NCBI RefSeq assembly: GCF_021018805.1
Contig: NC_086250.1
Coordinates: 61,753,322 to 61,817,321 of the forward strand
DNA from: Prinia subflava
Taxonomy: Eukaryota > Chordata > Aves > Passeriformes > Cisticolidae
Direction: 5' to 3'
Length of the DNA: 64,000 nucleotides
The translations under genes were made by a program, and so were the position numbers. The number at the start of each line of letters is the position of its first letter. The first letter of the stretch is position 1. Shown here in pieces: positions 47,950 through 61,067 of the stretch. The notes beneath the pieces are model-generated. The model saw only the letters and a program-made list of their open reading frames with translations, searched no databases and was not told the DNA's origin.

Positions 47950-49000
47950 CATCTTGGTGTTTGGTGTCACTTTTTCATCCTTCGTGTGCTTAGACAGGGC
48001 TTCACGGAGGATTTGCTACATAACCTTACCAAGGACTCAAGTGGAGCTGACTGGCCTGTGGTTTCTTAGACCTTCTTCCACTTTCTGAAAATGGATGTGA
48101 CATTTCCTATCTTCCAGTCATTAGGAATCTCCTCTGACTGTCATGATCTTTCAAAAATGAGTGAGGCCTCTCAATGACAGAAGACAGCTTTCTTCCTCTT
48201 GGATGCACCCTGTCTCATCCCATTTCCTCAGGTGCTCCCTGACATTAACTTCTTCTACAATGGGTATTGCTTCACTCTCACAGATTCTGCTCACAGGCTC
48301 CAGCCAGGCACCTGGGAAGCCTTTGGACAAGCCTTAGCTGTAAAAATCAAGGCTGAAAAGTAATGGAGTAGCTTGTCCTTGAAGATTAACCAGTTCTCCT
48401 GGCCCCCTTTGCCCTCCAGGGCTGTCTACCGTGAGATCCTGTTAAAGAGGTGCCTAAACTAGCCAAAATTGCTAACAAGTTCAGCATTTTTTCTTCTATA
48501 GTTTGTCCAATTTTCTTCTTTCTGGATTTTGAGCTTCTCATTTTCATATTTTCATAGCTGCAGTAACCAAAGCCATTCAAGTTCATTCAAGTTGACATTC
48601 ACTCAAGTTCACATTCCTTCACCTGTTGAAGAACACATTCCCTAGACCACTTGTCAGTCAGCTGGATCAAAAAATTGTCTTCAACATGCACTAGAAGTCT
48701 CCTGGATTGTTCACGCCCAGCCGTATTTTCTGGCAGCAGATATGAGTGGCTGAAGTCTCTCGTGAGTAACCAGGATAGGCAAGAGTAAAGCTTCCTTCAG
48801 CTGCCCAAAGGTTTCATCCACCATCTCTTCTTGATCTAGCAGATCCAGCAGAATTCAGCAGATCCCTACTACAATATAATTAATGCTCATAGGTCTGGCT
48901 TCTAATCATTACAAATAAGCTCTGGATTGACTTGTCACCAATTTCTCCATGCATTCAGGCATGATTTGTCATAGAATGCAGCTCCTCCTCACTTTCTGGG
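47950..49000 (-). mobile_element. Long CR1 LINE fragment (endonuclease to reverse-transcriptase region)
   Basis: The + strand follows the reverse complement of CR1 ORF2: GAGCTGACTGGCCTGTGGTT, ACATTTCCTATCTTCCAGTC, the block at 48240-48350 that precedes the reverse transcriptase, then AGTCTCCTGGATTGTTCACG and TTTCATCCACCATCTCTTCT from the endonuclease region. The minus strand carries broken endonuclease-like peptide (ALLLPILVTHERLQP). At about 1 kb it is the longest CR1 copy here, and is inactive. The right edge is approximate. Confidence 0.85.
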
Positions 49001-52000
49001 CTGTCATTTCTAAGTGTTCTGGAACCTTTCATTGCACCCCTTCAGTTGTGTGTGTGCTATCTCTGCATCTCTGGAGTCGCAGTGAAATGCAGCTCAGTAC
49101 CTGTGCATGGACTTTGCTCCCTGCTGGTTGATTCCCAAGCTACAAGTGTTTGTGTTCAGACACTTGAGATACACCCCTTTGTGCTGCTTTTGCATAGAAG
49201 GTTTCAGAGATTTTCCTCATCACTATTCTCCCCAACTTCCTCACCACTTCCTCTGCCTTCACTCCTCTCCAAGTTATGGTTATCTTCCATCTACATACCT
49301 ATTTTTACTGATATATATCCTCTCGCAAATCCTTTGTTGTAGAAATATATTTCAAAAGCACAAATTTTCCTCTTTAGGATTGGTTGGTATCGAATTTCTT
49401 GTTATCTGGATGGTCCTTTTGCCTTTCCCTGAAATAGGGAAAAGGTGATCACAACATGAAAAAAGACACAAGCTCAGTTATTATGTTTTCATGTACAGGT
49501 ACTGACTTTTTGTCTTTGCATTATATTGACATTTGTTGTGAAACATTTATCATACTAGGAGATTTGTTACCATTATATAAGAATGGATCAATATTAGTAG
49601 TACCTGTTCCGTAGGTCAATAAAATATGGAAGCCTTATAATTACTCAAGTATAATATTCCACCTAGAAGGTAGAACTAAATAGGAAGCATTATGTACATT
49701 ACATTATATTAAATTATATTACTGGTTAGAGAAATATACCAGAGTTCATGGAGAAAATTCACCAATGGTCTTAGATACCAGGATTGGCTAACAGTAATCT
49801 TGGTTTAGCAAAGTGTGTTAACATGTGCTGACCTTCAATTGTATGGTAAGTCCTTTGTGCTCTGTAGGACTGTATAGTGTAGGTATCTTTTAAAATGATA
49901 AAATGTCCATATTTCAGTTTAGTAACAATAACATCACATTTCTCTATTCTACTTTGAGGCTTCCAAAGAAAATGGCTGAAATGTATAGAAATTATCATGA
50001 TTCAAAGATACTTACTCATTTTTTTCCTTGTTACATACAAATATAATTTTAATATACTTCTGGGTATTTTTTATTATTCAACCTGCTTAAATCTATTAAA
50101 ATCTGTTGTATACAGATAGTTCTAATGGAACTCTACAACTATTGACAAGGTAAAATAAAGAGAAATATGACAGTGTGTTTGCTTTATTCTTGCAGGAAAT
50201 TTAGAGGCATGTGTAATAGAAATACTCTTTTTGGGTGATTTGTAGGATTCTGTCTGCTATACAAGATGAAAAAAATGCCCCATACATTTCATTTAGATAG
50301 CAATTCTTTTTAGTATATCTAAAAATATGTGCTAGATTCCCTTTTGTTGCTTAGAGTTTCACAGAAACTTTTTAAAGAAAATGCTATCCAAAAATTTCTC
50401 GTGCATGTCCAGTTCCTCATGATGATGCAAGAAGTTTGGAAGTTAGATATGTTCTTAAACATTTATTAATGAAAGAGAGGATTGTGGATAGGTGCACTGT
50501 GTGAGCCAAGGCCTTGTGTGACAACTGACAACAAAAGAAAGAGTTATTCCAAACTGATATTTGAAAGATCAGTGAGCTGAACTCAGAGAATTTGGGGTCT
50601 TACAAAAGTCTGCCATTCCTGTTTCAGAGGTATCCACAGAGAGCCTGGCAGAATTGTTGGATTAAAAGCTGCTGTGAAAGAAATGAGGTGAGCTGTTCTC
50701 AACAGCAGCCATCACAAAGATGTAGATGGATTGCAAGAATAGCTGTACATTGTTTCTCTTTCCTGTGAGGAAAACAAATGTGTGTCTTTCAACAGCATCC
50801 CCATGAAGTTCAGAAACATGTTTTCCTTTGGCATTTGCATAATACACTGGGACTTTTGCTTTTCTTAGTCTGAAATGCCATATCTTCAGATAACTAACAT
50901 TTGTTTTGGCAAAGTTTTGTATTAGTGTCTCCAATCCTACCACTCATCTCATCAGTATTATTTTTATTATAATCTGGGTTTTTTTCCATGTTGGTTGATA
51001 TTTTGTCTTTTTAGATTTCCATATATTTATGCTGAAGTTTGGAACATCATTTTTTTGATGTGTAAATAACAAAAATTCTCCACTGACAAATCTTTTGCAG
51101 TTATCTTGTACCTTGTTGATATGAAATCTTTCCAGTCACATATGATGCTTTTGATTTAAAGCCATAAGATTACACTCTTTATATTGACAATTTTTAGACA
51201 AAAAGCTAATCTCATTGTTTCTGCGATTATGGGGATGTATAAAAAGCTGTTGTCCTGTGAAGAATTTGATAGCAGACAAATTTCATGAACATTTCACATG
51301 GCAATGCCAAAAGCATTAGCTCATTAGGTCCTGTGTGCTATGGTAACTAACACAAAGTGCTCAGAGGTGGCAGCATTGCATTTCATAATGCTGCATGTGA
51401 ATTTTGCTGTGGTGTATCAGACATCCTTTATTGGAACAGGGAGCTAGTGAGCTATAGGGGTCATTTTTTATTCCCTCATACTATTCCATACAAGCATTTT
51501 AGCCTCCATATTGCACAACAGAGATAATCAGTTAAAATTAAAACTGAAAAAAGCTGTCACTGTTGCAAACATGAACAATGTCCATCAGGAATAAATGTCA
51601 GAAGATGAGCTTGTCAGATTGCTTTAAAACAATGATCCTGAGATTGCAAATGTCAAAATTAGTTGAAAAACCAGTATGAGAAAGTTCTTGCAGAATTTAG
51701 CTGTAACATGGAACAAGGAATTTTGGTGTGCTCCTTGAGTTTTAAGGAAGATGTCACTTTAAATATGGAAAAAGAAGGCATGCGTTAAATTGGTCACAGG
51801 ACCAATAAAGGAAACCAGCATCTCTTCAAAATTATTGTGAGGTTTTTATCACAGTCTTCAAAATGAAGTCAGAAGGGCTTACCTGTATTTTAATGTGTGC
51901 AGCAACAACATAAACATTAAAAGATTAATAGCTACCAGAGTATTTACTCCAGTCTCTTAATTTATTATCTATTTTATCAGATATGTTTGGAGGTATACTT

Positions 52001-55000
52001 CTCCAAGCTTTTTTTTCCCCCACTCATTTCTGTGGGATATCACACTAAAATGCAAAATAGCTCAGGCTTCTACGAATAAGGATACTTTTACTTTTGAACT
52101 TAATATGAATTAAACATTTCCATTTCAAAAAAAAAAAGGCACCACAAATAACACATACCTTTACATTCTAATATCTGGTTCTAATGCACATTGTTGGGTT
52201 CTTTTCACAAAATATAATTTGGTATCTAATTTCTTAATATTTTTGTATTCTTTTTTTACATCGGCATTCTTTTTACACTTCCTATCTCTTTGCATTTGTG
52301 TTCAGCATGTTTCCCCACTCCATATTGAAAGCATAAAGTCAGTGCCAAAAGTCAGTATGCCACTCCTTAAGCAGTCAGCTCCTCAGTGGGAGTTCCCATC
52401 TTCTTCAAAATGCCTAATTTTGCTGACTTGCAGAACTGCATGACTACAACTAAATGTGTACCAGAGCAGAAGATCCTAATTATCAGTTTTGATTTTCTGT
52501 ATGCTTTCATTTGTGGTGCTTGTGGTAATTGTTATTTACTCCAGTTAGAAATGCAGTTAAGTCAAATGAATGGTTTTCAGTATGATATAAACCTGCAGAT
52601 GGAAATTTAAGTAATTTCAAAGTATAGATTCTTGATTTTACAGAGTGCTGTTGATTAACATTTTCCACTTACACAATTTTCTTTCTCGTAACTAATGTTT
52701 AGTATAAAGAAATGTTTTCCAAAAGAACTGATCAAAACCTAAAATTACATGACTCACTTTTGTAACTCTTTCACATTTCAGATTCTTTTAACAGTACTCT
52801 TCTAAATAATTGTATTACTTGAGAAGTTTAAACAACACATTTCTGCATTTAATGTCTTTTGATGGAGATCTGGTTTTCATTACCAGCAGGCACTGCTTGT
52901 AAAATCAATGGCAAAAACAGTCCAACAAACTTACACTGAAAAGTCATACTTGCAAAGTATGCAGAAAGAAGTTCCAATTAGTTAAAAAAGTATGCTTTTG
53001 CAGTTAGTTAAGATAACTTAACAATGTTACTGGTTTCATATGGTGAAATATCTTGCAGAATAGTGGTATTCCCCACTAATTTGCAATACAAGAGCAGAGG
53101 AAAAACTGCAGCAGAAGAAATGGACTTTCAAAGTTCAGCAAATAGATAATTCTGTTTCATATTAAACATCTTTTCTTCAAAGTAATTTTCAGAAAACTTT
53201 AACTATGGCATTTTATGTTCTTTTAATGATGTATCATGCCCTTGTAACAAATTGCTCTGGGTTTTTTTTTTTTTTTTGTGGGTTCTTTTTGCAAAGCTTC
53301 CCCATTTTACAGTAAATGAGTTTAGCTCACTGCAGAAAATTCACAGACAAAGGTTTACCATACCTGGACTTTTGAGAAGGCTGTCACAAGATCATCTGTT
53401 TGGAAATTCCAGGTTGCATTCAGGTTTGTAGTTCACGTCTTTCTTTCATAATGTGAAGCAGAGGATCCTTTATATGACTGGCAGCATCCTGCATTCATGG
53501 TATACTGAGGTTGAGCAAGCACTGCAGCAGCTTCCAGGGTTTTGAATTACATGACTGCAGCTGTTTAAGTTTTACTAAGGAATAATAGCACTATAGGTTT
53601 GGATCACTGCCAGCAAACTGTCAGATCTATAAACAGCTAGTACTTACTGCATAATGAGAACAAGGCTTGCTTTTTGTAGCCATAAATAGACTAATTGTAT
53701 GTCATGATTAGTTGGGTGTTTATATCTGGAGCTATCAAAATGCAGTTTTTACTAAGATATCAAAAAAAAATAAAAGCCACTCTGTGCTGGAAAAAAAATA
53801 CAAATTTACAGTTGATTTCCTGAGAAGCAAGTTAATTAAAAAGTGAAGTTTTGTTGCAGTTTTACATTGGTTTAGTATATAAATTGAAGAGGTATTTCTA
53901 ACTGCAATCTAAAAATAGTTATGTTTTGTATTATTTTAGTATCATACTAAACTTGTAAAGAAACCTAGGGTTTTAGAATGCAGTACTATTTTAGAAACAT
54001 TCAAATATATACTGTATCTAGAAACATATTCCAAAATCCATATGAAATGCCAAATTGTAAGACAATGAAAGTTTCCTAAAGTTTAAGTAAAGACTCACGC
54101 ATAAATTTCTTTATCTACTGAGAAGATTCTCCATATAACAAAATACATGTGAAATGATAGAGATGGAGTCAGAGGAATATAACAGTTTAACTTTCCATCT
54201 AACAAAACATTTTCAGAACAAAGGATGAGGCAGATGGGGCAACAGTCTTGTTCTGATTGCTCTTTACTGAGCATCTGTTTCTTGTTCATGAGAATCATGC
54301 TGAGATTGTTGTGCAGTGACAGTGTGAAGTTTGAAATGAGGGCTGAGGTTAGAGGAAAGTTAAGAACTACCTACCTCTGAGTAACTTTTTCAAAATGCCA
54401 GTAATTGGTTCTGTTTTCCGAAAGCATCATTCCTGCTTGTTTGGAAGTGTCATCATGAGCCGTAGGGATCTGCCTCTAGAAATCATGATCTAATAGTGCT
54501 CAGGGAGAAGTGATCATCATCAAACAGGGAAAACCACAATCCTCCCCGACCACAGGACAGTGGGTTTGAGAGCCCTGAAAGGAATTCCACAGCTTTCTTC
54601 ATTTTTGGATTCTGGAACAGATCTTAATCGTTATGACCAAGTACTTAAGTGAACAGTTAAAACCAAAAAACCCCATCAAATTGCATCACAGTTGGATAAA
54701 GGATTTTAAAACTGTTTTTTTTTCCTCCTCACTGGATGAACTAAACCAAAGGGAAATTTTGTTAGCCTACCATTTCAGAATTAGTTGCAAACCTGTAGAG
54801 GAGTTATACTATTAGCATTGAAATGATGCTTGAAATATTCTATAAAATGTGTATTTTTCATGTTTTTTCGTATTTCTTGGTTTTTTTCTTTCATTGTAAC
54901 ATTATAGTTCTTTTTATATGAGTTGTTCTATTGCCACTGCTTCTGTAGGATTTGAATGTTTGTTTAGAAAGCCCATCTGTAAAATGTGTGATTATGTTAA

Positions 55001-58000
55001 GGATTGTAAGAGTAGCATCTTAAGGCATTAAGCTCATTAAACACTTAATTAGCTCATTAAAACACGGGCAGAAAAGGGAGAATTAAGCAGACATTTTCTA
55101 CTCCACTGTTACAAAACAAGGCAATCTTTTCTTTGACTATCATGTTCATACATGGTAATGATACTGGATAAATTGTAGGTATGGGGGGGGGTTTGCATAA
55201 AGTCATGGTAATTAAGATTTTCCTAAAAATATAGAGATTCTCTTGTGTCTTGTTCGAAAGGTACCCTATCATACCAGAGCCCCATCTAGAAAGCATAAGA
55301 TCTCTTTGTTCTTCTTCTGAAGCTGAACAGTATTGCTGGAAAATTTTCTGCTTTTAGACACAAAACTGGAAAGACCTGAAGGTATAAAGCAATTGCATGT
55401 CATGGCCAAAATGAGTTACAGCAGTCTGTCACTTGCTGTAGGTTACAGCAGCTGGATAGGAGAGCACAAGCCACTGGGAGAAAGAAATTTGTCCCTTTTG
55501 TTCCTTGACATCTGGTTTGCAGGGCTGTTGGGGAAGCCTACATGTAGACTCCACCAGCTTTCACCATCTGTGTTCCCCCTGCTCCAGCTTCATTGGGAGA
55601 AGTCTCATTTTGGCAAATTCTGGCTTCTTACAGGCATATCAAGAAACAAAAAAGGGGCCATCACTTGGGGAGCAAATCTAAGTTATGTTCTGTATTTATT
55701 GAAGAAGAGGATGATTGTTTACATTTCCTGAGTACAAACTTGTGTAACTGAAGAATACTATAAGTTACAAATGCTCTGTTATTTATTTTAGAAAAATGCT
55801 AATTCAGGAACATGGTAATATAAGCTCTTTTTTTTGGACAGTGGAAAATTAAAAGAGAAATAACATGTGGAGTCAGGCCATCGATGTAATGTGCCAAACA
55901 TCTGAAAGGATGTCACAATTCATTTTACGATTCTTGACAAACACAGGATACAAAAGAGATAGTCCCATGTGCCCCAGAGAGTACTTCCTCAGTTCTGAAT
56001 GTTGATTTTCAAATTTCTATCCTCACTGTATTGCCAATACTGGAATCACAGGAGTGTTTCTTCAAAATCCCTTCTGTGCTGCAGGCAGCATTCTGCCTTG
56101 CAGGCTGGATTCCACAAATCCAATCAGTTCTGGGAGAAGGACAGAATTGTAAAATAGTGTATGTGTAGCAAAAAACCAAACATGAATAAAAAACCCGTGT
56201 ATTCCTCTTCTTCAGAATAAGAAACTGTAGAAAGATTAAATTACATGAACCTTGATATTCTTATAAGCATTTCATCATTTCACTGCAATTATTTTCTAAA
56301 TCTATGGGGACAGCTCTTTAGCTGTGGTTTGCTGCATGTTTGTTTTGTTCTACTTTCATTTCAGATCATAGTCTACTATTATGCAATCAAGAAAAAAACC
56401 AAGACAGTCATTTACATATTAGACTGAAAACTCCTACAGACAAGGAATTAGATTTTACTTGTTTACCTAATTTTATTTACTAAATATTTTATTTTATTTA
56501 TTTTATATAATTTATTTTATTTACTTTTTTATTAATTTATTTAATTTATAATTTATTTTTGCATTCACTTCTGATCCTTATATGTAAGAAAAATAAGATA
56601 TTAATGGAATGATTTTACTGAGTCATGCAGTAAAAGTCTGTTTTGCAGAATTTTGTAGGATTTAAGATTCAATAACCTTCAAAATAATCTCCCTCACAAC
56701 TGGTTTGAAAGATGAGGTTTAAGTGGGATTTTACTCATCTGGGGCAAAGAATAAAGTATTAAACTCCATATGTATCCTAACATTGATTCTCAGGCCAAGT
56801 TGATCACTCTTGAGGCAATCAATTAAACATTGAACTTCCAGGTGAGTGGAGAAAGCAATTATTTTACTAAAATGTGGAAGAATTTTCCTATTTTATATCT
56901 TATCTTTGAGAGTGCCCGAAGTTTCATAGAGAATCCATAGGGGCCTTAGAAAATAAATTTAAGATTTTACTGTTTTAGAAATAAAGGAAAATAAGAGGAA
57001 TATATACAATTGCAGGAAGATCAAAATGTTGATTAATTTTATCTTATCTGAATGCATATTTCACACTGGAACTTTTTCAACCTGATGCCTGAGATCCATT
57101 TTCCAGTTTCAAGTTAAAAACCAGTTCAAGTGAAAAAGAAATTAGAAACAATCTGTGCAGGGGTATTATTATTAACTGCTTCTGTATAATTTGGTTTGGC
57201 TTGCACTGGAGGAAAACACTAGATTTCTGCTATTTGTAGTATCAAATGTTTATGTTAAGCAAACAGAGGTTTTCCAGATAGAGATTAAAAATCCTTTAGA
57301 CTGCATTTAACATTATGCAATCCTCACTGAATTCCAGAAAAAGGCATGCTATTTCTGTCAGGATTGCTGAGTTTGAGCTAATTACATGCTACCTACAATC
57401 TCTCCTTTTGAGGATGGGAATTTCACTTGATTTTAGGCATCTAAGACAAGGTAGTGCCTAGAAAATTAATTTAATATATCTGTATAGCAATTAGAGAGTG
57501 GGAAGGTCTCCAGAGGTGATTCAGACCTGTCTTGGGACCTTTGTTGCTCTTTGCTGTAGAGATCCCAGAATTCATATTTTTCTGTTGTTGTGCTGCTTGA
57601 GAGCCAACGAGCAAGAGGCCTGTTGCAGAGTAAATTCTTGCTGGAATGACTTGGTCATGCCATGTTAAAGCAATTGGTGCTTCTTGACCTGCAGGAAGTA
57701 TGGATTTCCCAGCACATCCCTCAGGCAGCTACTTGTGTGATAGTCACCATTTAGCTACTCCCTTTCATACATACTGAAGGTTTTGGGGTGAGGAAACAAG
57801 ACAGGATTATGTCACATTGCAAACACCAATAGTGAGTACAAAACTAGAATCTGGACAACTGAATTTCATATTCTGTCCTGAGAACTAGCACGTATCTTTC
57901 CCTGCTGACATTTATCTTCTGATGATCACCACCAGTAGAAAAGAGGATTGATTGTCTTTGTCATAGTAGCCCTACACTGCACCTGGTTGTTTTACAATCA

Positions 58001-60906
58001 CTTGGGGTGGGCAAATCCAACCCATCCATGCTGATGGTGAGGTCTGCAGTACTATCTGCAGATCCTCACTGATGTATTGCTCACATTGCCACATTCCCAA
58101 AGTCACAGTGTCCTTTTGTCCCACAGACATGTCTCAGATGGATGTGGTGTGAGAGCCTGGAGTGCACCAACAGGCTCTACATGCCCTGCTCAGCTTGTGG
58201 GTATGAGATGGCTCTTTCTCCATAATCCCTCTCTGCCACCTCCCCTGCAGCCTCACAAGATTCTGCTCTTTTTCCTTCTTCATCTGCCTCTTAGAGTCTA
58301 GCTGTTCCTGGAGAAGCCTGATCCAGGGCAACACAGCTGCACCATATCGACCCCACCTTGAACACAGCCAGCTGTCAGAGGGATGGGACTTGATGGGATT
58401 TATATCCTGCATTAGCAGTAAAATATTTCCTCCACTTATTTTTGTGGTAGGGTTTTCATTCTGTCGTTTTGCAGGCTGTTCTAGACCCACTGTAGAAAAA
58501 CAAATATGCTACACTTGTCCTGAGCTCAAAACACACCAGATTATTTGCATCAACAGTGCTAAAAGTGCCAGTGTTATGAGCCACACCATATTGTCTGTCT
58601 GTCTGTGAGATCTGCACAAACACTTTAAGTAGAAGAATACATTTGACAGACATTAAGCCAGTTTCCCTCTAGGGCTGGCATCCCTCTGCACAAGGGAAAA
58701 TGTGCAAAGAGTGCCACAGTCCTTAAAGAAAAGACATTTAACATCAAAGTATTTAAAACGATTGACAAAAAATCTGTTTAAAAGGCCACTTCAGCCTGAA
58801 AAGAAGGAATAAGCCAACCTGGGCATAAGTTAAAAGATGAGGCATTATGCCAGAAAAGAAAAGACAGTCTGCCTTGACTATAACTTAAAGTCAGTTACTC
58901 TATTAAAAAACATCTCACGTGCAAAAAGAACCCAACCATTAAATTTTCAGAAAGAAGAACCAGAAACCCAAGGTGTGAATCTCCTCACTCAATGTAAGAT
59001 AGAAGTAAAGCATGCTTGATTCTAGTTTCCACTGATTAGTAGTGGGGGCCACTCATGTGCTACAAATGCTGGAGACAGAAGTGCAAGGACTGGGAGCATC
59101 TCCTGGTGCACTGTTACCATACTGAGGTGTGATGGGTCAGCAGCTGCTGCTCAGTTTCTGGCTTGCTTTTCTGTGACCATCTCCTGTCTGCTGGTGTTGT
59201 CCACTGTCAGACAACATTTATACCCTAAGCAAAGGCTGTTCCTTACCCTGCTGCTCCCCTTAGGCAAGGTCACTAAGCACATCAGGCTTCTGCAGCAGCT
59301 GGAGAGGTGGGGCACAGCAAAAATCCCTCCCAGTACATTTATATTACAAGATTCCTTCTTTGGATTCTTCTCTCCACAGGCCTTATTTGGTACCCAGGAG
59401 GACATGTCAGACTACTGTTTTTCTGTGGACGTTTTGCAAATGAATTCCTGGGGGTCTAGTCTGAGCTGTACAGGGTTATATAGAACCACATAACCATTAA
59501 GGAAAAGGCCTTTAAGATCCCCAAGTTCAAAGATCAACTTTTGTATTGCACAACTTCAAACCCCTGGAAAACAGTAAGATCTCTACATGCAACTAACAGG
59601 GGAACTACTTCATGGGGAGGAATTGTTCACATCTATGTTTCCTGTAGAAGCTAAAAAGAAACTGTCATTTACACAGCATTTATACATCAAAAGAAACATT
59701 TCATGTGCCCAAGAGTGAGCTGACATCTATTGAATTTAAGCAGTTAAAGAATTGTCTCCCTGGAGTGATAAAAGGAATAAACTGAATTGACAGATCCATC
59801 AGTCCATTTGTAATTTCATTGAATATTGCACTTTTGGAGTATGCAGAGTTGTTGTGGTCCTGCAGGAAAGGTTCTGTAGAAGAGCTTGGTATTATTGTGA
59901 CTGCAGAAGACCTTTCCTAGTACCCCCTCTAATCTAGCACATATTTTACTGTGGATCTGGAAAGAAACAATGAAGATATTTTATTACATTCAGAACTTGC
60001 TTCAAACTGAATTTCAACATCTACCATAGGTGAATTAATCATAAGGTTGGGAAAACAAAGGTAGAATAATGAGACAGTAACATTCACTGCCACTTCCATA
60101 AATGGTGTCTGCTGTAGAAAATGTTGAACCTGACTCTTGCGTGATTAGAGGATACATTTTTTAGCAGATCCTTTGGATTATGTGGTTCAAATTTCAGTAT
60201 AATATGTATACCTCATGGATCTCTTTTTCTTTTAGCAAGATTAATGCGTTTCTTGTTGTAGAGAGCATCTAGTTGCCTATGGTAAGATGCTAAAGAAATG
60301 AAAAGATCTCAAGGTTTCCCTGTACTGTTTTTGTTAGGCTTGCTGAGACATAAACATTTAAATTTTTGTGTAAATTTGAGCTGAGTCTTCAGAAATACTG
60401 CCAATGGCTGCAATGGGATTCAAGATTTGCTAATCAGCAAAATGTTAACTTTGACAGACAGATGTATTTAAGTTAGTTAGAAACTGAAAATAACTGTACT
60501 TCTTGAGAAACTTTATGATGTTGAAAATGAGTTATCCTCTCAAATGAAGTAAGAATCAATTCAAGAGGAGAAGTTCTAACCGAAAGAAATTTTTTACAAC
60601 TATTGTCAAATTATCTTATAAATCTTGCTCACTTGTAGCCACTATCAGAAAACTTCAGGTGTCTTGTCTTCTTTTTTCTTTGGTATGCTTCAATCAGAGT
60701 CTTCCAGTTTATAAATGAGAATGGTTCATTTCTTTCTGTGGTAAAGCAACTATAATATATGGGAACAGCATTCCACTACTGATTTTGTACTTTTACAATT
60801 CCTTCAGATAATTTGAAATAAATCTTTCTGCTGATCTCAGTGGGTATTTGGATCATGCTCTTAATGTGTGTCAGATGTGTAACTTGCATCTTAAATATTT
60901 CAACAG
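49001..60906 (+). other. Long stretch without recognised exons
   Basis: Nearly 12 kb of AT-rich DNA between two FBXL13 exons. The intervening LRR exons should be here, but none is recognised on the + strand. Several 60-130-codon frames occur (49107-49448, 55333-55731, 58134-58490, 59173-59493) with no domain or splice context. LRRC17 upstream non-coding exons could also lie here. Confidence 0.5.
56469..56571. repeat. TTTTA/TTTAT low-complexity tract
   Basis: About 100 bases containing almost only T and A, built from TTTATTTTA-like units. Confidence 0.9.
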
Positions 60907-61067
60907 GGAATGACAAAAATACTGACTTAAGTTTCAAGTTGATGAGTAAATGCTGCCCGTACATCATGCACATTCATGTGGCTGATTGCCAGAAGACTAC
61001 AGAGGATGCTGCTAAGATGATTTCACCACTGGAGCATTTCTTGACTGAATATTGCAGACTACACAAG
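60907..61067 (+). CDS. FBXL13: FBXL13 leucine-rich-repeat exon (second recognised)
   Basis: Acceptor atttcaacag then GGAATGAC; donor CACAAG/gtacta. With one base from the preceding exon it reads GNDKNTDLSFKLMSKCCP and IMHIHVADCQKT then AAKMISPLEH. This aligns with human FBXL13 GNKRVTDASFKFIDKNYP, LSHIYMADCKGI and LRSLSPLKQ. The human exon begins in the same phase at the same glycine. After SPLEH similarity fades: human continues LTVLNLANC, here FLTEYCRLHK. The donor may therefore differ or the exon end is diverging. The frame is intact for 53 codons. Confidence 0.75.
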
